Translations under genes and position numbers: made by a program
Assembly: GCF_002777855.1 (NCBI RefSeq)
Contig: NZ_MEIK01000016.1
Location: 1 to 64,000, forward strand
DNA from: Snodgrassella alvi
GTDB taxonomy: Bacteria; Pseudomonadota; Gammaproteobacteria; Burkholderiales; Neisseriaceae
Reading direction: 5' to 3'
Length of the DNA: 64,000 nucleotides
The notes under the pieces: model-generated
Told to the model about the DNA's origin: nothing
What the model saw: only the letters and a program-made list of their open reading frames with translations
The model's database searches: none
In this document: one piece after another, positions 9,078-18,496 of the stretch
How the letters are laid out: each line of letters opens with the position of its first letter
How positions within the stretch are numbered: the stretch's first letter is position 1

Positions 9078-10520
9078 ATGAATACTTTAGAAGATTTACA
9101 ACCGCAGCCGGTATGGCAATGGTTTGCTCGTTTGTGTGCGGTGCCTCGTCCGACATTTCATGAAGAGGCGGTACGGGACATGTTGGTGCAGGCTGCACAT
9201 GAGCGGGGTCTGAACACAGATATCGATGCTAAGGGTAATCTGCGTATTCAGAAACCTGCGACTGTAGGTATGGAAAACTATGCACCGGTGGCACTTCAGG
9301 CACATATGGATATGGTGGCGCAGAAAGGTGCAGGGTCGCTGCATGATTTTAAGCGTGATCCGATACAGATGCAGATTAAGGATGGTTGGATTTGGGCCAA
9401 CGATACTACACTGGGTGCAGATAATGGTATTGGTCTGGCTATGGGGCTGGCGGTGCTGTTTGCTGATGATGTGGCACATCCTGATATTACGCTGATTGTG
9501 ACGGTGGAAGAAGAAATCGGCATGGGTGGTGCGGAAGCACTGAGTGCTGATTGGTTGCAGATGCCGTATCTGATTAATTTGGATACGGAAGAGGCGGGTG
9601 AGATTTTTATTGGCTGTGCCGGTGGAAGAGATGCCAGTATAACCTTGCCGCTAGATTGGCAGTCTAATCAGGCTTCTGCTTGTAGGATACGTGTGTCTGG
9701 TTTACGTGGCGGCCATTCTGGCGTAGATATTGATAAAAATCATGCTAATGCTAACGTTTTGCTCGCTCGTGTGCTGGCTGAAATCTATGCGCAGGTACCG
9801 TTTGCTCTGGGCTCGTGGCAGGGTGGTGAGTTGCGAAATGTGATTACGCGCGAGGCGGAAGCGGTGATTGTGCTGGATGAAGCTACAGCAAAAGCGCTGC
9901 TGGAGCCGATTGCAGCGGTCATTGCAGATGAGTGGGCGGAAGAAACGCAGTTATGTATTGAGGTGCTTGCTGCGGAAAATATGCTTCAGGCAGCTTCTCT
10001 TGAAAGTACGCAGCAGGCGCTGGATTTGTTGATGGCGGTTCCCAACGGGGTATTACGTATGAGTCCGGACTTTGAGGGGATCGTGGAAACATCCTCAAAT
10101 CTAGGAGAAGTCAGAACGGGTGCGGATGGTTTGCTGATTCACTGTCTGATGCGTTCGTTGCTGGAAACGCCAAAAGATGAATTCAGCCTGCGTTTGCAAG
10201 CTTTGGCACGTATGGCTGGAGCAAAGCTGGAACTGACAGCAGATTATCCTGGCTGGGCACCAAATCCCGATTCGGCTTTGCTGAAGCTAACTAGTGATAT
10301 TTTTGAGCGCCATTATGGTAAGAAACCGCCATTGCAAATTATTCATGCGGGGTTGGAATGCGGTATTCTGAGTGGAAAAGCGCCGCATCTGGATATGGTA
10401 TCTTTCGGCCCAACAATCCGGGCGGCGCACTCGCCTAAGGAACAGGTAGAGATTGCGGCAGTGGCAGAATGCTGGGCTATTCTGCAGGATTTATTAAAAG
10501 CGATACCTCAGCAACATTAA
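9078..10520 (+). CDS. pepD: Aminoacyl-histidine dipeptidase (peptidase D)
   Basis: This M20-family zinc dipeptidase cleaves Xaa-His dipeptides such as carnosine in the cytoplasm. From ATG 9078 it has 480 residues, and MNTLEDLQPQPVWQWF aligns exactly with the E. coli PepD N-terminus (485 residues). ATG 9066 and a TTG at 9057 are alternative in-frame starts. Metal and catalytic residues are visible in order: His in LQAHMDM, Asp in LGADNGIG, Glu pair in VEEEIGMGG, Asp in NLDTEE, and a late His in IHAGLECG. The lid domain lies between. It is expressed as a single gene ended by the hairpin at 10539. Confidence 0.96.
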   Translation: MNTLEDLQPQPVWQWFARLCAVPRPTFHEEAVRDMLVQAAHERGLNTDIDAKGNLRIQKPATVGMENYAPVALQAHMDMVAQKGAGSLHDFKRDPIQMQIKDGWIWANDTTLGADNGIGLAMGLAVLFADDVAHPDITLIVTVEEEIGMGGAEALSADWLQMPYLINLDTEEAGEIFIGCAGGRDASITLPLDWQSNQASACRIRVSGLRGGHSGVDIDKNHANANVLLARVLAEIYAQVPFALGSWQGGELRNVITREAEAVIVLDEATAKALLEPIAAVIADEWAEETQLCIEVLAAENMLQAASLESTQQALDLLMAVPNGVLRMSPDFEGIVETSSNLGEVRTGADGLLIHCLMRSLLETPKDEFSLRLQALARMAGAKLELTADYPGWAPNPDSALLKLTSDIFERHYGKKPPLQIIHAGLECGILSGKAPHLDMVSFGPTIRAAHSPKEQVEIAAVAECWAILQDLLKAIPQQH

Positions 10521-10538
10521 ATTATTTTCTGTATGTAG

Positions 10539-10564
10539 AAAGGCATGGTGATTCCATGCCTTTT
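10539..10564 (+). terminator. Rho-independent terminator after pepD
   Basis: AAAGGCATGG, loop tgatt and CCATGCCTTTT form a stem followed by further T runs, 19 bp after the pepD stop. Confidence 0.9.
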
Positions 10565-10717
10565 GTTAATTTTTTTGCTGCTATTAATGACAAACAGGGC
10601 TATAGTAGGATTTTATTTAACGGTGCAGGCTGGTGGTTTTTGGTTTGCGCTGTTTTGAATGATATTGGCTGCTGTTTTCTCAGCGGGATGAGCTGCCGGA
10701 GCAGAAAGTGAGTATTT

Positions 10718-11911
10718 ATGGATTTACAACATCAAAGCCGTCGTGGATTTTTGCGTGCCGGTGCTGCTTTTGCCGGTGCCGGTTTGTTGCAGGCATGTGG
10801 CAGTACTCAGAAACCTTCTGTTACACCGCTGTCTGCTTCTAAAGTGCTGAAACCATCTAATGGTAATCTGAATTCTATGCGTATTTTTGCGTGTTCCGGT
10901 TTTGGAGAAAGTACCAGCCGCAGTGATTTGGCGGCACAACGTCTGGCTACTGCTGGTTTTGTAGTTACTAATCAGCAGGCATATGTGCGCCGCTATCAGC
11001 GTTTTGCCGGTAGTGATGCTGAGCGTGCGGCTGATTTGCAGGATGTGGCCGCTGGCCGTGTGCAAGTTCCTAAAGTGTTGATGGGATTGCGCGGGGGCTA
11101 TGGGGCGATGCGTATTCTGCCTTTGGTTAATTGGCCGGCTTTGGGTGCCCGTATGCGAGAACAGGGTACGCTGCTGTTTGGTTATAGTGATGTGACGGCA
11201 GTACAGCTGGCGCTTTTGGCACAGGGGCAGATGTGCAGTTTTGCCGGCCCGATGCTGTATAGTGAGTTTGGTAAGCCACAGATGAGTGAATTCACCACTC
11301 GTTCGTTTATAGATAATAGCTGCAATCCGGCGATGTCGGTTGTGGTACCTGTGATGCAGAATTATCAGGTCCGAGCTGAAGGTGTGTTGTGGGGCGGTAA
11401 TCTGAGTGTGCTGTCTGCGCTGGTGGGTTCCCCTTATATGCCTCAGGTTGACGGCGGGATTCTGTTTATTGAGGATGTAGGGGAACAGCCTTATCGGATT
11501 GAACGAATGCTTCAAACTTTATATCTGAGTGGCATTTTGAAGCGGCAGCAGGCAATTGTGCTGGGCAATTTTCGTATGGGTGCGATACGGGATGTGTATG
11601 ACAGTAGCTATACATTTAATGCGGTGGTACAGACGATGGCGCGTTTGACGCGGATACCCGTGTTAACTGGATTTCCGTTTGGACATACAACTGATAAGGT
11701 TACATTCCCGCTAGGGGCACGTGCTAGTCTGCATTCGACCAGTGGTGGGGGGTATCAGATTGATTTTAGAGACTATCCGGTATTGAATGCATCTGTACTG
11801 GCGTTGAATACGCTGATTCCACAGCCGCCTGCTGCAGAGGGGCTGCTGAATGGAATAATTGGCGCGCCGGTGTCTGAGTCTCCTTCATCTGAAACTGAAG
11901 ATGTGATGTAA
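10718..11911 (+). CDS. LD-carboxypeptidase (S66 family), twin-arginine lipoprotein
   Basis: This 397-residue serine peptidase of the LdcA/MccF family would cut the terminal D-Ala from tetrapeptide stems of peptidoglycan. The N-terminus carries a twin-arginine motif (SRRGFLR, 7-13), a hydrophobic stretch and a lipobox ending at Cys27 (LLQAC), so it should be exported and lipidated rather than cytoplasmic like E. coli LdcA. The S66 catalytic residues are visible: Ser157 in GYSD, Glu252 in EDVGE and His323 in GHTTDK. Neisserial LdcA is a known periplasmic homologue. A terminator follows at 11920. The C-terminal ~40 residues are a low-complexity tail. Confidence 0.9.
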   Translation: MDLQHQSRRGFLRAGAAFAGAGLLQACGSTQKPSVTPLSASKVLKPSNGNLNSMRIFACSGFGESTSRSDLAAQRLATAGFVVTNQQAYVRRYQRFAGSDAERAADLQDVAAGRVQVPKVLMGLRGGYGAMRILPLVNWPALGARMREQGTLLFGYSDVTAVQLALLAQGQMCSFAGPMLYSEFGKPQMSEFTTRSFIDNSCNPAMSVVVPVMQNYQVRAEGVLWGGNLSVLSALVGSPYMPQVDGGILFIEDVGEQPYRIERMLQTLYLSGILKRQQAIVLGNFRMGAIRDVYDSSYTFNAVVQTMARLTRIPVLTGFPFGHTTDKVTFPLGARASLHSTSGGGYQIDFRDYPVLNASVLALNTLIPQPPAAEGLLNGIIGAPVSESPSSETEDVM

Positions 11912-11919
11912 GGGTTTTG

Positions 11920-11946
11920 GCCGGCATTAAATACCGGCTTTTTAAT
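11920..11946 (+). terminator. Rho-independent terminator after the LD-carboxypeptidase
   Basis: GCCGG and CCGGC flank a nine-base loop and are followed by TTTTTAATT, directly after the stop codon and converging on nsrR. Confidence 0.85.
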
Positions 11947-11951
11947 TCGCT

Positions 11952-12395
11952 CTATTGAGCAAGCCATTTGATAACGGCCTGATTGGTAGCAGGTACTTGA
12001 AGCTGTTTGAGGGTATATTGGTTTAGTGATGCGTAGAATGCCTGTTGTGCCTGATTGAACATCTGGGGCAAAAAGCAGAATTCTGTCATGGAGCAGGGGG
12101 GCTGCTGGCAGTTGATTAATGTGGTTATTTCGGATGAGGCTTCTTCTAGAGCTTGTACGATTGAGCCTAGTTGAAGCTGTTGGCTGCCGGCAGCCAGTCT
12201 GATGCCGCCGTTTCTGCCTTTGAAAGATTCTATCCATCCTGCCTGTGCCATGAAATAGACGATTTTTACCAGATGGTTTCTGGAGACGTTAAGCTGTTTG
12301 GCTAGGTTTTCTACGGTGGAAAGTTCGGATTCGGGCAGGTATTGCAGGGATAATAAGACGCGCAAACCTAAATCGGTGAAACGGTTTAATTGCAT
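11952..12395 (-). CDS. nsrR: Nitric-oxide-sensing Rrf2 repressor NsrR
   Basis: This 147-residue winged-helix regulator holds an iron-sulphur cluster that is destroyed by nitric oxide, relieving repression of detoxification genes. The three ligand cysteines are Cys96, Cys101 and Cys107 with C-x4-C-x5-C spacing, the same as in E. coli NsrR (NCQQPPC, TEFC). The recognition-helix region VSRNHLVKIV and wing RNGGIRL are typical. The start is set at ATG 12395 (MQLNRFTDLGLR) by family alignment; an upstream in-frame ATG would add 21 residues not found in the family. It lies 83 bp downstream of hmp in the same orientation, so it may be co-transcribed and autoregulated from the hmp promoter. Confidence 0.93.
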   Translation of the reverse strand: MQLNRFTDLGLRVLLSLQYLPESELSTVENLAKQLNVSRNHLVKIVYFMAQAGWIESFKGRNGGIRLAAGSQQLQLGSIVQALEEASSEITTLINCQQPPCSMTEFCFLPQMFNQAQQAFYASLNQYTLKQLQVPATNQAVIKWLAQ

Positions 12396-12478
12396 GGCAG
12401 ACTGTTGGGTTGTTGATGTAATGATTTTGCCCGTTTTCAGCTGCCATGAAAAGTTCAATGTTTAAAACTGCCGGTTTA

Positions 12479-13693
12479 TCAGGCTGCAAGCTGGCTGAAT
12501 CCACCTGTTCCAAAAAGTTCCATAAAGATTTGATTCTGGGGGATGTGCAGTTTGCGCAAAGCCTGATATTGGCTATGCATGAATGCTTTGGGTCCGCACA
12601 GATAATAGTCGGCATCGCTGGGTAGGAGGCTATTATTCAATTCGGAAAGCTCAAGTCGCCCTTTTTTGTCTGCCATCAGTTCGGTACCAGGATTTTCACA
12701 AGCCAGATAGCTATGTAGATTGGGCATGCTTTGCTGCAAGCCGATGATGTGTTGGTGCATGGCTAGTACGTCGCTGTTGCGGCAGGCATGGATAAAGCTG
12801 ATATGTTGTTGGTTTTTGTTTGTGGCAAGGGTATTGAGTATGGCAATCATAGGAGTAATACCAACACCGGCGCTGATGAGTACGATGCTTTTATCGGTAT
12901 GGTGTAAAAGGAAGGTACCAGTGGGATGGGTGACTTCTATTTCGTCTCCGATATGATAATGTTGATGAAGGGTATTAGAAACATAACCTGCTTCATGCTG
13001 CTGGTCGGCAGCTTCTTTTTTTATACTGATGCGAAAATAATCTGGATGGTTGCTGTCTGACAAAGAATACTGACGAGGTTGTTTGATTCCTAACTGGGGC
13101 ACCATGACGCGAACGGATATATATTGTCCGGGTTGATAGGTGGGTAGTGGTGTATTGTCTGCAGGTTGTAGATAAAAAGATGTGATTTCGCTACTTTCTG
13201 GCTGTTTGTCTACAATTTTAAATTTTTTCCAACCATTCCAACCGCCATGATTCTTTTCCTGCTGCTGATAAAGATTAGCTTCGGTTTTTATGAGAATATC
13301 GGCTAGTTGCTGATAGGCGGCTGTCCATGCTGCTATCAATTCGCTATCCATGGGTACGTTTAATACTTCGCTGATGGAATGTAAAAGGTTGGTGCCGACT
13401 ATTGGATATTGTTCTGGCTGTATATCGAGGCTGACATGGCGGTGTGCTATTTGGCTGACGGCGTCGCCAAGATTTTGCAATTTAGTGATGTTTTGTGCAT
13501 AGGCGAGTATGGCTTTGGCAAGTGCCTGCGGCTGTGCATCGTTGCGCTGATTGCCGAGATTGAATGTTTCTTTTAGCTCCGGATGGTTGCTAAGCATTCT
13601 ATTGTAAAAATAGCGGGTTAGTTCTACGCCGTGTTGCTGGAGTGTGGGTATGGTAGCCTGAATTAATTTGATTTGTTTGTCAGTTAATTGCAT
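12479..13693 (-). CDS. hmp: Flavohaemoglobin, nitric oxide dioxygenase
   Basis: Hmp converts nitric oxide to nitrate with O2 and NAD(P)H. The 404-residue protein has an N-terminal globin domain (B-helix Tyr30, proximal His86 in AHRHVSL), an FAD domain (RQYSLSD) and an NAD domain (ISAGVGITPM, YLCGPKAFM, ending MELFGTGGF). ATG 13693 is chosen because AGGAG lies eight bases upstream and the protein then aligns with E. coli Hmp; the longer frame would run through the promoter. The upstream sequence contains a consensus promoter and an NsrR-like palindrome over the predicted transcription start, and nsrR follows directly. Confidence 0.96.
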   Translation of the reverse strand: MQLTDKQIKLIQATIPTLQQHGVELTRYFYNRMLSNHPELKETFNLGNQRNDAQPQALAKAILAYAQNITKLQNLGDAVSQIAHRHVSLDIQPEQYPIVGTNLLHSISEVLNVPMDSELIAAWTAAYQQLADILIKTEANLYQQQEKNHGGWNGWKKFKIVDKQPESSEITSFYLQPADNTPLPTYQPGQYISVRVMVPQLGIKQPRQYSLSDSNHPDYFRISIKKEAADQQHEAGYVSNTLHQHYHIGDEIEVTHPTGTFLLHHTDKSIVLISAGVGITPMIAILNTLATNKNQQHISFIHACRNSDVLAMHQHIIGLQQSMPNLHSYLACENPGTELMADKKGRLELSELNNSLLPSDADYYLCGPKAFMHSQYQALRKLHIPQNQIFMELFGTGGFSQLAA

Positions 13694-13714
13694 GAGTGCT
13701 CTCCTAATTATTTT

Positions 13715-13737
13715 AATATGTATATAAAATACATATT
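13715..13737. promoter_or_regulatory. Predicted NsrR operator upstream of hmp
   Basis: An 11-1-11 inverted repeat: AATATGTATAT, one central base, then AAATACATATT. Ten of eleven positions are symmetric. Architecture and core (ATGTAT...ATACAT) match the known NsrR consensus family (AAGATGCATTT-n-AAATACATCTT type). It lies 21 bp before the hmp start codon and just downstream of the -10 box. Confidence 0.8.
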
Positions 13738-13739
13738 TT

Positions 13740-13768
13740 ATATTAGGCGGCTTACTTTGTGATGTCAA
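13740..13768 (-). promoter_or_regulatory. Sigma-70 promoter of hmp
   Basis: Reading the minus strand, TTGACA (13768-13763) is separated by 17 bases from TAATAT (13745-13740), close to a perfect vegetative promoter. The expected start point falls near 13733, inside the operator palindrome. Confidence 0.82.
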
Positions 13769-13969
13769 TGCAGTTGAGGATATTTGTGATATTTGCGGCG
13801 GCTATCCGGTAGTGGCCAATGTGTGGTTGTAATGAAATTAGGGCATCGTTTGGCTGCTTGAGTTAAACTGTGAGCTGTTTTAGCTGTGGTGTTAAGGCCA
13901 TGGTATTTATGTCCGGCTGTGAGTTTTTGGCCGGTGCGTTGGGCAGTATATCTGAGGAATACTAAGCTT

Positions 13970-14821
13970 ATGATGATTCATCCGAATTTTGACCCGGTGC
14001 TGGTGCATCTGGGACCGCTGGCGATTCGCTGGTATGCGTTGAGTTATATTGTTGGTTTTTGTTTGTTTATCTGGCTTGGGCGACGGCGCATACGAAGCGG
14101 ACAAACGGTATTTACTAATGAGCTGCTGGATGATTTTATTACCTGGGGTGTTTTTGGGGTGATATTGGGCGGCCGTTTGGGTTATGTGCTGTTTTATCAG
14201 CCGGCATTCTATCTGAACCATCCATTGGAAATACTGAAAGTCTGGCAGGGTGGGATGTCTTTTCACGGCGGATTTGTGGGCGTGCTGGTGGCAATGTTGC
14301 TGTTTGCGCGCCGTCACCACTTGCGGTTCTGGAGGGTAGCAGATTTTGTGGCGCCACTGGTGCCGCTGGGGCTGGCCTGCGGGCGTATTGGTAATTTTAT
14401 CAATGGCGAACTATGGGGGCGGGTAACCAGTGTGGATGCTTTTTGGGCGATGGGTTTTCCACATGCGCGAGAAGAAGATATGGCGCTGGTGATGCAGGAT
14501 CCACAGAAATGGCTGCCGGTATGGGAAAAGTTTCAGATGTTGCCACGTCATCCTTCGCAACTCTACGAGTTTTTGCTGGAAGGTATTGTGTTGTTTGTGA
14601 TTATGTGGCTGTTTGTGAAAAAGCCACGTCCTGTAGCGCAGACATCGATGTTATTTTTGCTGGGCTACGGAGTGTTCCGTTTTATTGTTGAGTTTGCGAG
14701 AGAACCGGATGATTTTCTGGGGTTGCTAGCGATGCATATGTCTATGGGGCAATGGTTGAGTCTGCCGATGATTGTGATTGGTGCCTTTGGTTTTGTATAT
14801 GCCGGCAAAAGGGCGAAATAG
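13970..14821 (+). CDS. lgt: Phosphatidylglycerol-prolipoprotein diacylglyceryl transferase
   Basis: Lgt transfers a diacylglyceryl group from phosphatidylglycerol to the lipobox cysteine of prolipoproteins in the inner membrane. The 283-residue protein has multiple membrane helices. Family signatures are visible: HPNFDPV near the start, [10 protein letters not shown], the GGMSFHGG loop with its essential His, and [17 protein letters not shown] 13970 is preceded by GAGGA about ten bases upstream; an in-frame ATG 28 codons earlier would add an unconserved leader. ATG 13973 is an equally short alternative. It converges on ftsK at the hairpin at 14841. Confidence 0.96.
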   Translation: MMIHPNFDPVLVHLGPLAIRWYALSYIVGFCLFIWLGRRRIRSGQTVFTNELLDDFITWGVFGVILGGRLGYVLFYQPAFYLNHPLEILKVWQGGMSFHGGFVGVLVAMLLFARRHHLRFWRVADFVAPLVPLGLACGRIGNFINGELWGRVTSVDAFWAMGFPHAREEDMALVMQDPQKWLPVWEKFQMLPRHPSQLYEFLLEGIVLFVIMWLFVKKPRPVAQTSMLFLLGYGVFRFIVEFAREPDDFLGLLAMHMSMGQWLSLPMIVIGAFGFVYAGKRAK

Positions 14822-14840
14822 GTTATCAGGATAAAATTTT

Positions 14841-14869
14841 AAAGCCGCAATCGATTATGGTTGCGGCTT
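14841..14869. terminator. Hairpin between convergent lgt and ftsK
   Basis: AAGCCGCAA and TTGCGGCTT form a nine-base perfect stem; GAGTTTTTT follows on the plus strand and AAAATTTTA flanks the other side. A plausible bidirectional terminator. Confidence 0.75.
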
Positions 14870-14903
14870 GAGTTTTTTGGAAGTTGGTAGAAGAGACAAA
14901 GAT

Positions 14904-17270
14904 TTAGATATTGTCTTTTTGTGCCAGTATGCGCCGGTTGCCTCCCAGCTCGGCGGCAGAAACGATTCCGGCGGCTTCCAGTGCTTCCATTAGGTTGGCG
15001 GCACGGTTGTAGCCGATGCGTAAATGGCGCTGGAGGGATGAAATTGAGGTTTTTCGGGTTTCAAGTACAAACGCCACGGCCTGATCGAATAATTCGTCGC
15101 TGTTGGCATTTGGGTTAACCTGATTGACGTTGGTTTGTGCGGCTTCTCCAGAAAGTATGCCTTCTACGTATTGGGTAGGTGCCTGCTGTTTGATGAAATT
15201 AACAACGGCATGTACTTCTTCATCGGATACAAAGGCACCATGTAGTCGTGTGGGCTCAGCCTGCCCTGGAGGTAAAAACAGCATGTCTCCTTTGCCTAAG
15301 AGATTTTCAGCACCCATCTGGTCGAGAATGGTACGGCTATCGATTTTGCTGGATACCTGAAAAGATAGGCGGGTGGGGATATTGGCTTTTATCAGTCCGG
15401 TAATGACATCGACGCTGGGCCGTTGGGTGGCCAATATCAGGTGAATGCCGGCTGCGCGGGCTTTTTGTGCCAGACGGGCAATCTGCTGCTCGACTTTTTT
15501 TCCTTCAACCATCATTAGATCAGCCAGTTCGTCAATTACCACAACTATATACGGCAGTTTGTTTAGTGGTTCTGGTTCATCTGGATTGGTGCTGAATGGA
15601 TTAACAAGTGGTGTGCCGCCGGTTTTGGCTACGGCTACTTTGTCGTTGAAGCCGCTGATATTGCGTACGCCAACGTGTGCCAGTAGACGATAACGTTTTT
15701 CCATTTCAGTTACACACCAGTTCAGTGCCTGTGCCGCTTCTTTCATGTCGGTAACGACAGGTGCAAGTAAATGCGGGATACCGTCGTATACGCTCAGTTC
15801 GAGCATTTTTGGGTCTACCATGATGAAGCGGACTTCATCTGGCTGTGCCTTGTACAGAATCGACAATATCATACAGTTAACGCCGACTGATTTACCGGAA
15901 CCAGTGGTGCCGGCTACAAGTAAATGTGGCATTTTGGCCAAACTGGCGATAACAGGTGCTCCTGCGATGTCTTTGCCCATGGCCATGGTCAGTTTATCGC
16001 TGGCGTCGTGAAATATTCTAGCGCCTAATATTTCAGCCAGAAGTACGTTCTGGCGCTGTTCGTTTGGCAGTTCGATACCCATGGTGGTTTTACCAGCAAT
16101 GGTTTCCACGACTCTTACGCTCTGAACGGAAAGTGAGCGCGCAAGATCTTTGTTGAGATTAACTATCTGGCTGCCTTTTACGCCTTGTGCTGGTTCGATT
16201 TCATAGCGGGTGATGACAGGTCCGGTTGTAGCGCTTGTAACGTCTACTTCTACTCCAAATTCTTTTAGTTTGGATTCGATATGTGCGGCAGTTTGTTGCA
16301 GCTCTTCATTGTTGATAGCTGTTGGCTGGCTGGTGGGTTTGGTCAAAAGATTGATTTCCGGTAGCTGTATCAATCCCTGTGTTTTTGTGCTGCTGGCAGG
16401 GCTGGTAACGGCTGGTTCGGGTATGGTTAGTTCTTGAGCTGTGGGGGCTTCGCTGCGCACGACTACGTTTTTGCGATTGCTACTGGCCACAACCGGTGTG
16501 TCGATATTTTTGGCGGTGATGGTTTTGGCTTGTTTAACCATGCGCTGTACAGTTTTGTTATTGGGAAATTCGGTAATCAGGCGTTGCGGGCGGCGCAGCA
16601 GTTTGCACCATATCCATTCGAATTGCGCCCCGATTTTTTCGATTACCGTTAGCCATGAAACTTGTATTAGTAGCGATAAGCCAATCAGCATCATGAAAAT
16701 ACTGATTACCAGTCCGCCGGTTAGGCCGAAAAATTGTTGCAGTAAATGGCTCAATACCTGTCCGATTAATCCGCCGGCGCCGATGGGCAGGGCTTCTTCT
16801 AACAGGTTTGCCAGTACTAAGTTTTCCAGTGTGGGGCTGAAAATCAGTAGGATAATCAGGCCGGTTATGGCCAGCCAACTGCTGTAGGGCTTGCTGGTAT
16901 CGCTGGTGTTGAGTGAACGGGCATTTAGGGGACGGAAACTCTGATACAGGGCGATTAGTGCTGCAATGATGCACCACCAGACTGAAAAGCCAAAAATGTA
17001 ATAGCCGATATCAGCCAGCCATGCTCCAGTAAGGCCGGCTAGATTGTGGATTTTGTCGAGCTGGACGATGCCGCGCGACCATGCAGGATCGGCCATGTTG
17101 AAGCTGGCTAAAGACAGCATGACAAAAATCGTTACCATAAGTGCCAGTAACCAGAATATGTCGTTAATTAAATTCATTAACCAAGGCTGTTTTGGTTTGC
17201 TGACTTTGGTTGATTTTACTTTTTGCGCGGGCTGTTTGCGGGAAACAGATTTTTTTGGTGTTGTGGCCAT
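14904..17270 (-). CDS. ftsK: DNA translocase FtsK
   Basis: FtsK anchors at the division septum and pumps chromosomal DNA toward dif while coordinating XerCD resolution. The 788-residue protein has a basic N-terminus, about four or five membrane helices in the first ~215 residues, and a short variable linker (~220-320). The alpha/beta motor has Walker A GTTGSGKS at about 453-460 and Walker [13 protein letters not shown] at about 560. The C-terminal gamma winged helix (last ~65 residues, [23 protein letters not shown]) reads KOPS. The linker is much shorter than in E. coli, as in many betaproteobacteria. The start is ATG 17270 with a weak ribosome site. Confidence 0.97.
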   Translation of the reverse strand: MATTPKKSVSRKQPAQKVKSTKVSKPKQPWLMNLINDIFWLLALMVTIFVMLSLASFNMADPAWSRGIVQLDKIHNLAGLTGAWLADIGYYIFGFSVWWCIIAALIALYQSFRPLNARSLNTSDTSKPYSSWLAITGLIILLIFSPTLENLVLANLLEEALPIGAGGLIGQVLSHLLQQFFGLTGGLVISIFMMLIGLSLLIQVSWLTVIEKIGAQFEWIWCKLLRRPQRLITEFPNNKTVQRMVKQAKTITAKNIDTPVVASSNRKNVVVRSEAPTAQELTIPEPAVTSPASSTKTQGLIQLPEINLLTKPTSQPTAINNEELQQTAAHIESKLKEFGVEVDVTSATTGPVITRYEIEPAQGVKGSQIVNLNKDLARSLSVQSVRVVETIAGKTTMGIELPNEQRQNVLLAEILGARIFHDASDKLTMAMGKDIAGAPVIASLAKMPHLLVAGTTGSGKSVGVNCMILSILYKAQPDEVRFIMVDPKMLELSVYDGIPHLLAPVVTDMKEAAQALNWCVTEMEKRYRLLAHVGVRNISGFNDKVAVAKTGGTPLVNPFSTNPDEPEPLNKLPYIVVVIDELADLMMVEGKKVEQQIARLAQKARAAGIHLILATQRPSVDVITGLIKANIPTRLSFQVSSKIDSRTILDQMGAENLLGKGDMLFLPPGQAEPTRLHGAFVSDEEVHAVVNFIKQQAPTQYVEGILSGEAAQTNVNQVNPNANSDELFDQAVAFVLETRKTSISSLQRHLRIGYNRAANLMEALEAAGIVSAAELGGNRRILAQKDNI

Positions 17271-17380
17271 AAATATTGCGACTGTAGCGGTATTCTTATC
17301 TTAAATTAACTGGTTATTATAAAGTCTGTTGGGCGGGATACTGGTGCTGGTAACAGGATTTAACGGTTTTTTGCTGATGG

Positions 17381-18496
17381 TTAAGCCCAGTAGCCGCAGC
17401 CAGGAATGCGTGCACCGGCAGCACCGGTGGCGAAGTGAGTGGCTACCGGCTGACGCTGATACCAGCATGCGGCAAGCCATGCAAAAGCGGCTGCTTCAAC
17501 CAGTTGTGCTGGAAGTTGTAATGCATCAGTGGTATGCAGGATGATGTGGTGCCGGCTGAGTAATTGTCTCAATGTTTGCATGAGCAGCATGTTTTGGCTG
17601 CCGCCGCCACAGACGTATACGCATTCGGTGTGGGGTGCAGCGCTGATGATGGCGCTGACAGCTGTTTGTGCGGTGAGTTCCAGTAAGGTACGCAATACAT
17701 CTGCCGGATTTTCTCTACCACTGAGGTAGTGGTTGAGCCAATTCAGGCTGAATAAATCACGGCCGGTGCTTTTGGGATAAGGCTGGGCAAAATAGGCATC
17801 GCTAAGCATGGATTGCAGCAGCGACACAATAATTTGCCCATTACTGGCAAGTGTACCGTTGTAATCATATTGTTGTTGCCAGTGTAATTGTACCCATGCA
17901 TCCATCAGCATATTGGCAGGGCCTGTGTCGAAGCCGAAAGCAGGCTGGCTTGGTGGTAGGACGCTGATGTTGGCTATGCCGCCTAAATTCAGTACTACGC
18001 GTGATTGCTGTGTACTGGCAAACACAGCTTGATGAAAAGCTGGAACGAGTGGTGCTCCCTGACCGCCTGCGGCTAAATCGCGGCTACGGAAATCTCCTAC
18101 TGTGGTAATACCTGTCAGCTCGGCCAGCAGTGCCCAATCCATCAACTGAATACTGTAGTGTTGTTGTGGTGCATGGCGTATGGTTTGGCCATGACAGCCG
18201 AGTGCGGTGATGGTTTCTGGCTTTATTTGAGCGTGGCTGAGAACGGCACTGACGGCCTGTGCATTGAGCTGAGCCAGTTGCTGTGCTAATAGTGCGGCTC
18301 GTGCAAGCTCGTTGTGAGCGGGGGTTTGTAAAGCCAGTAAATGTTGTTTCAGTTCATCGGGATAAGCAATGAAGGCATGAGCACTGACGCCCTGCCATTC
18401 AGTACCGCTGAGTGTGGCCAGCACGGCATCAATTCCATCCATGCTGGTACCTGACATTAGGCCGATATAGTATTGTAAAGGTTGCATGCTGTTCAT
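17381..18496 (-). CDS. anmK: Anhydro-N-acetylmuramic acid kinase
   Basis: AnmK hydrolyses and phosphorylates 1,6-anhydroMurNAc to MurNAc-6-phosphate, recycling murein fragments in the cytoplasm. The 371-residue length is standard. The ATP/sugar motif IGLMSGTSMDGIDAVL is at about residues 11-26, followed by CHGQTIRH, LNLGGIAN and DTGPANMLMDAW. The start overlaps the xth stop as TAATG, indicating translational coupling; ATG 18487 is a possible shorter start. Its presence with the exported LD-carboxypeptidase and M23 peptidase suggests active wall turnover. Confidence 0.96.
   Translation of the reverse strand: MNSMQPLQYYIGLMSGTSMDGIDAVLATLSGTEWQGVSAHAFIAYPDELKQHLLALQTPAHNELARAALLAQQLAQLNAQAVSAVLSHAQIKPETITALGCHGQTIRHAPQQHYSIQLMDWALLAELTGITTVGDFRSRDLAAGGQGAPLVPAFHQAVFASTQQSRVVLNLGGIANISVLPPSQPAFGFDTGPANMLMDAWVQLHWQQQYDYNGTLASNGQIIVSLLQSMLSDAYFAQPYPKSTGRDLFSLNWLNHYLSGRENPADVLRTLLELTAQTAVSAIISAAPHTECVYVCGGGSQNMLLMQTLRQLLSRHHIILHTTDALQLPAQLVEAAAFAWLAACWYQRQPVATHFATGAAGARIPGCGYWA

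Noticed and set aside
10469-10711. 80-codon plus-strand frame overlapping the end of pepD
   Set aside because: It runs through the pepD terminator and has no ribosome site or family resemblance.
10724-11515. 263-codon frame opposite the LD-carboxypeptidase gene
   Set aside because: Its translation is low-complexity His/Gln/Thr-rich and matches no family, while the plus strand encodes a full S66 enzyme.
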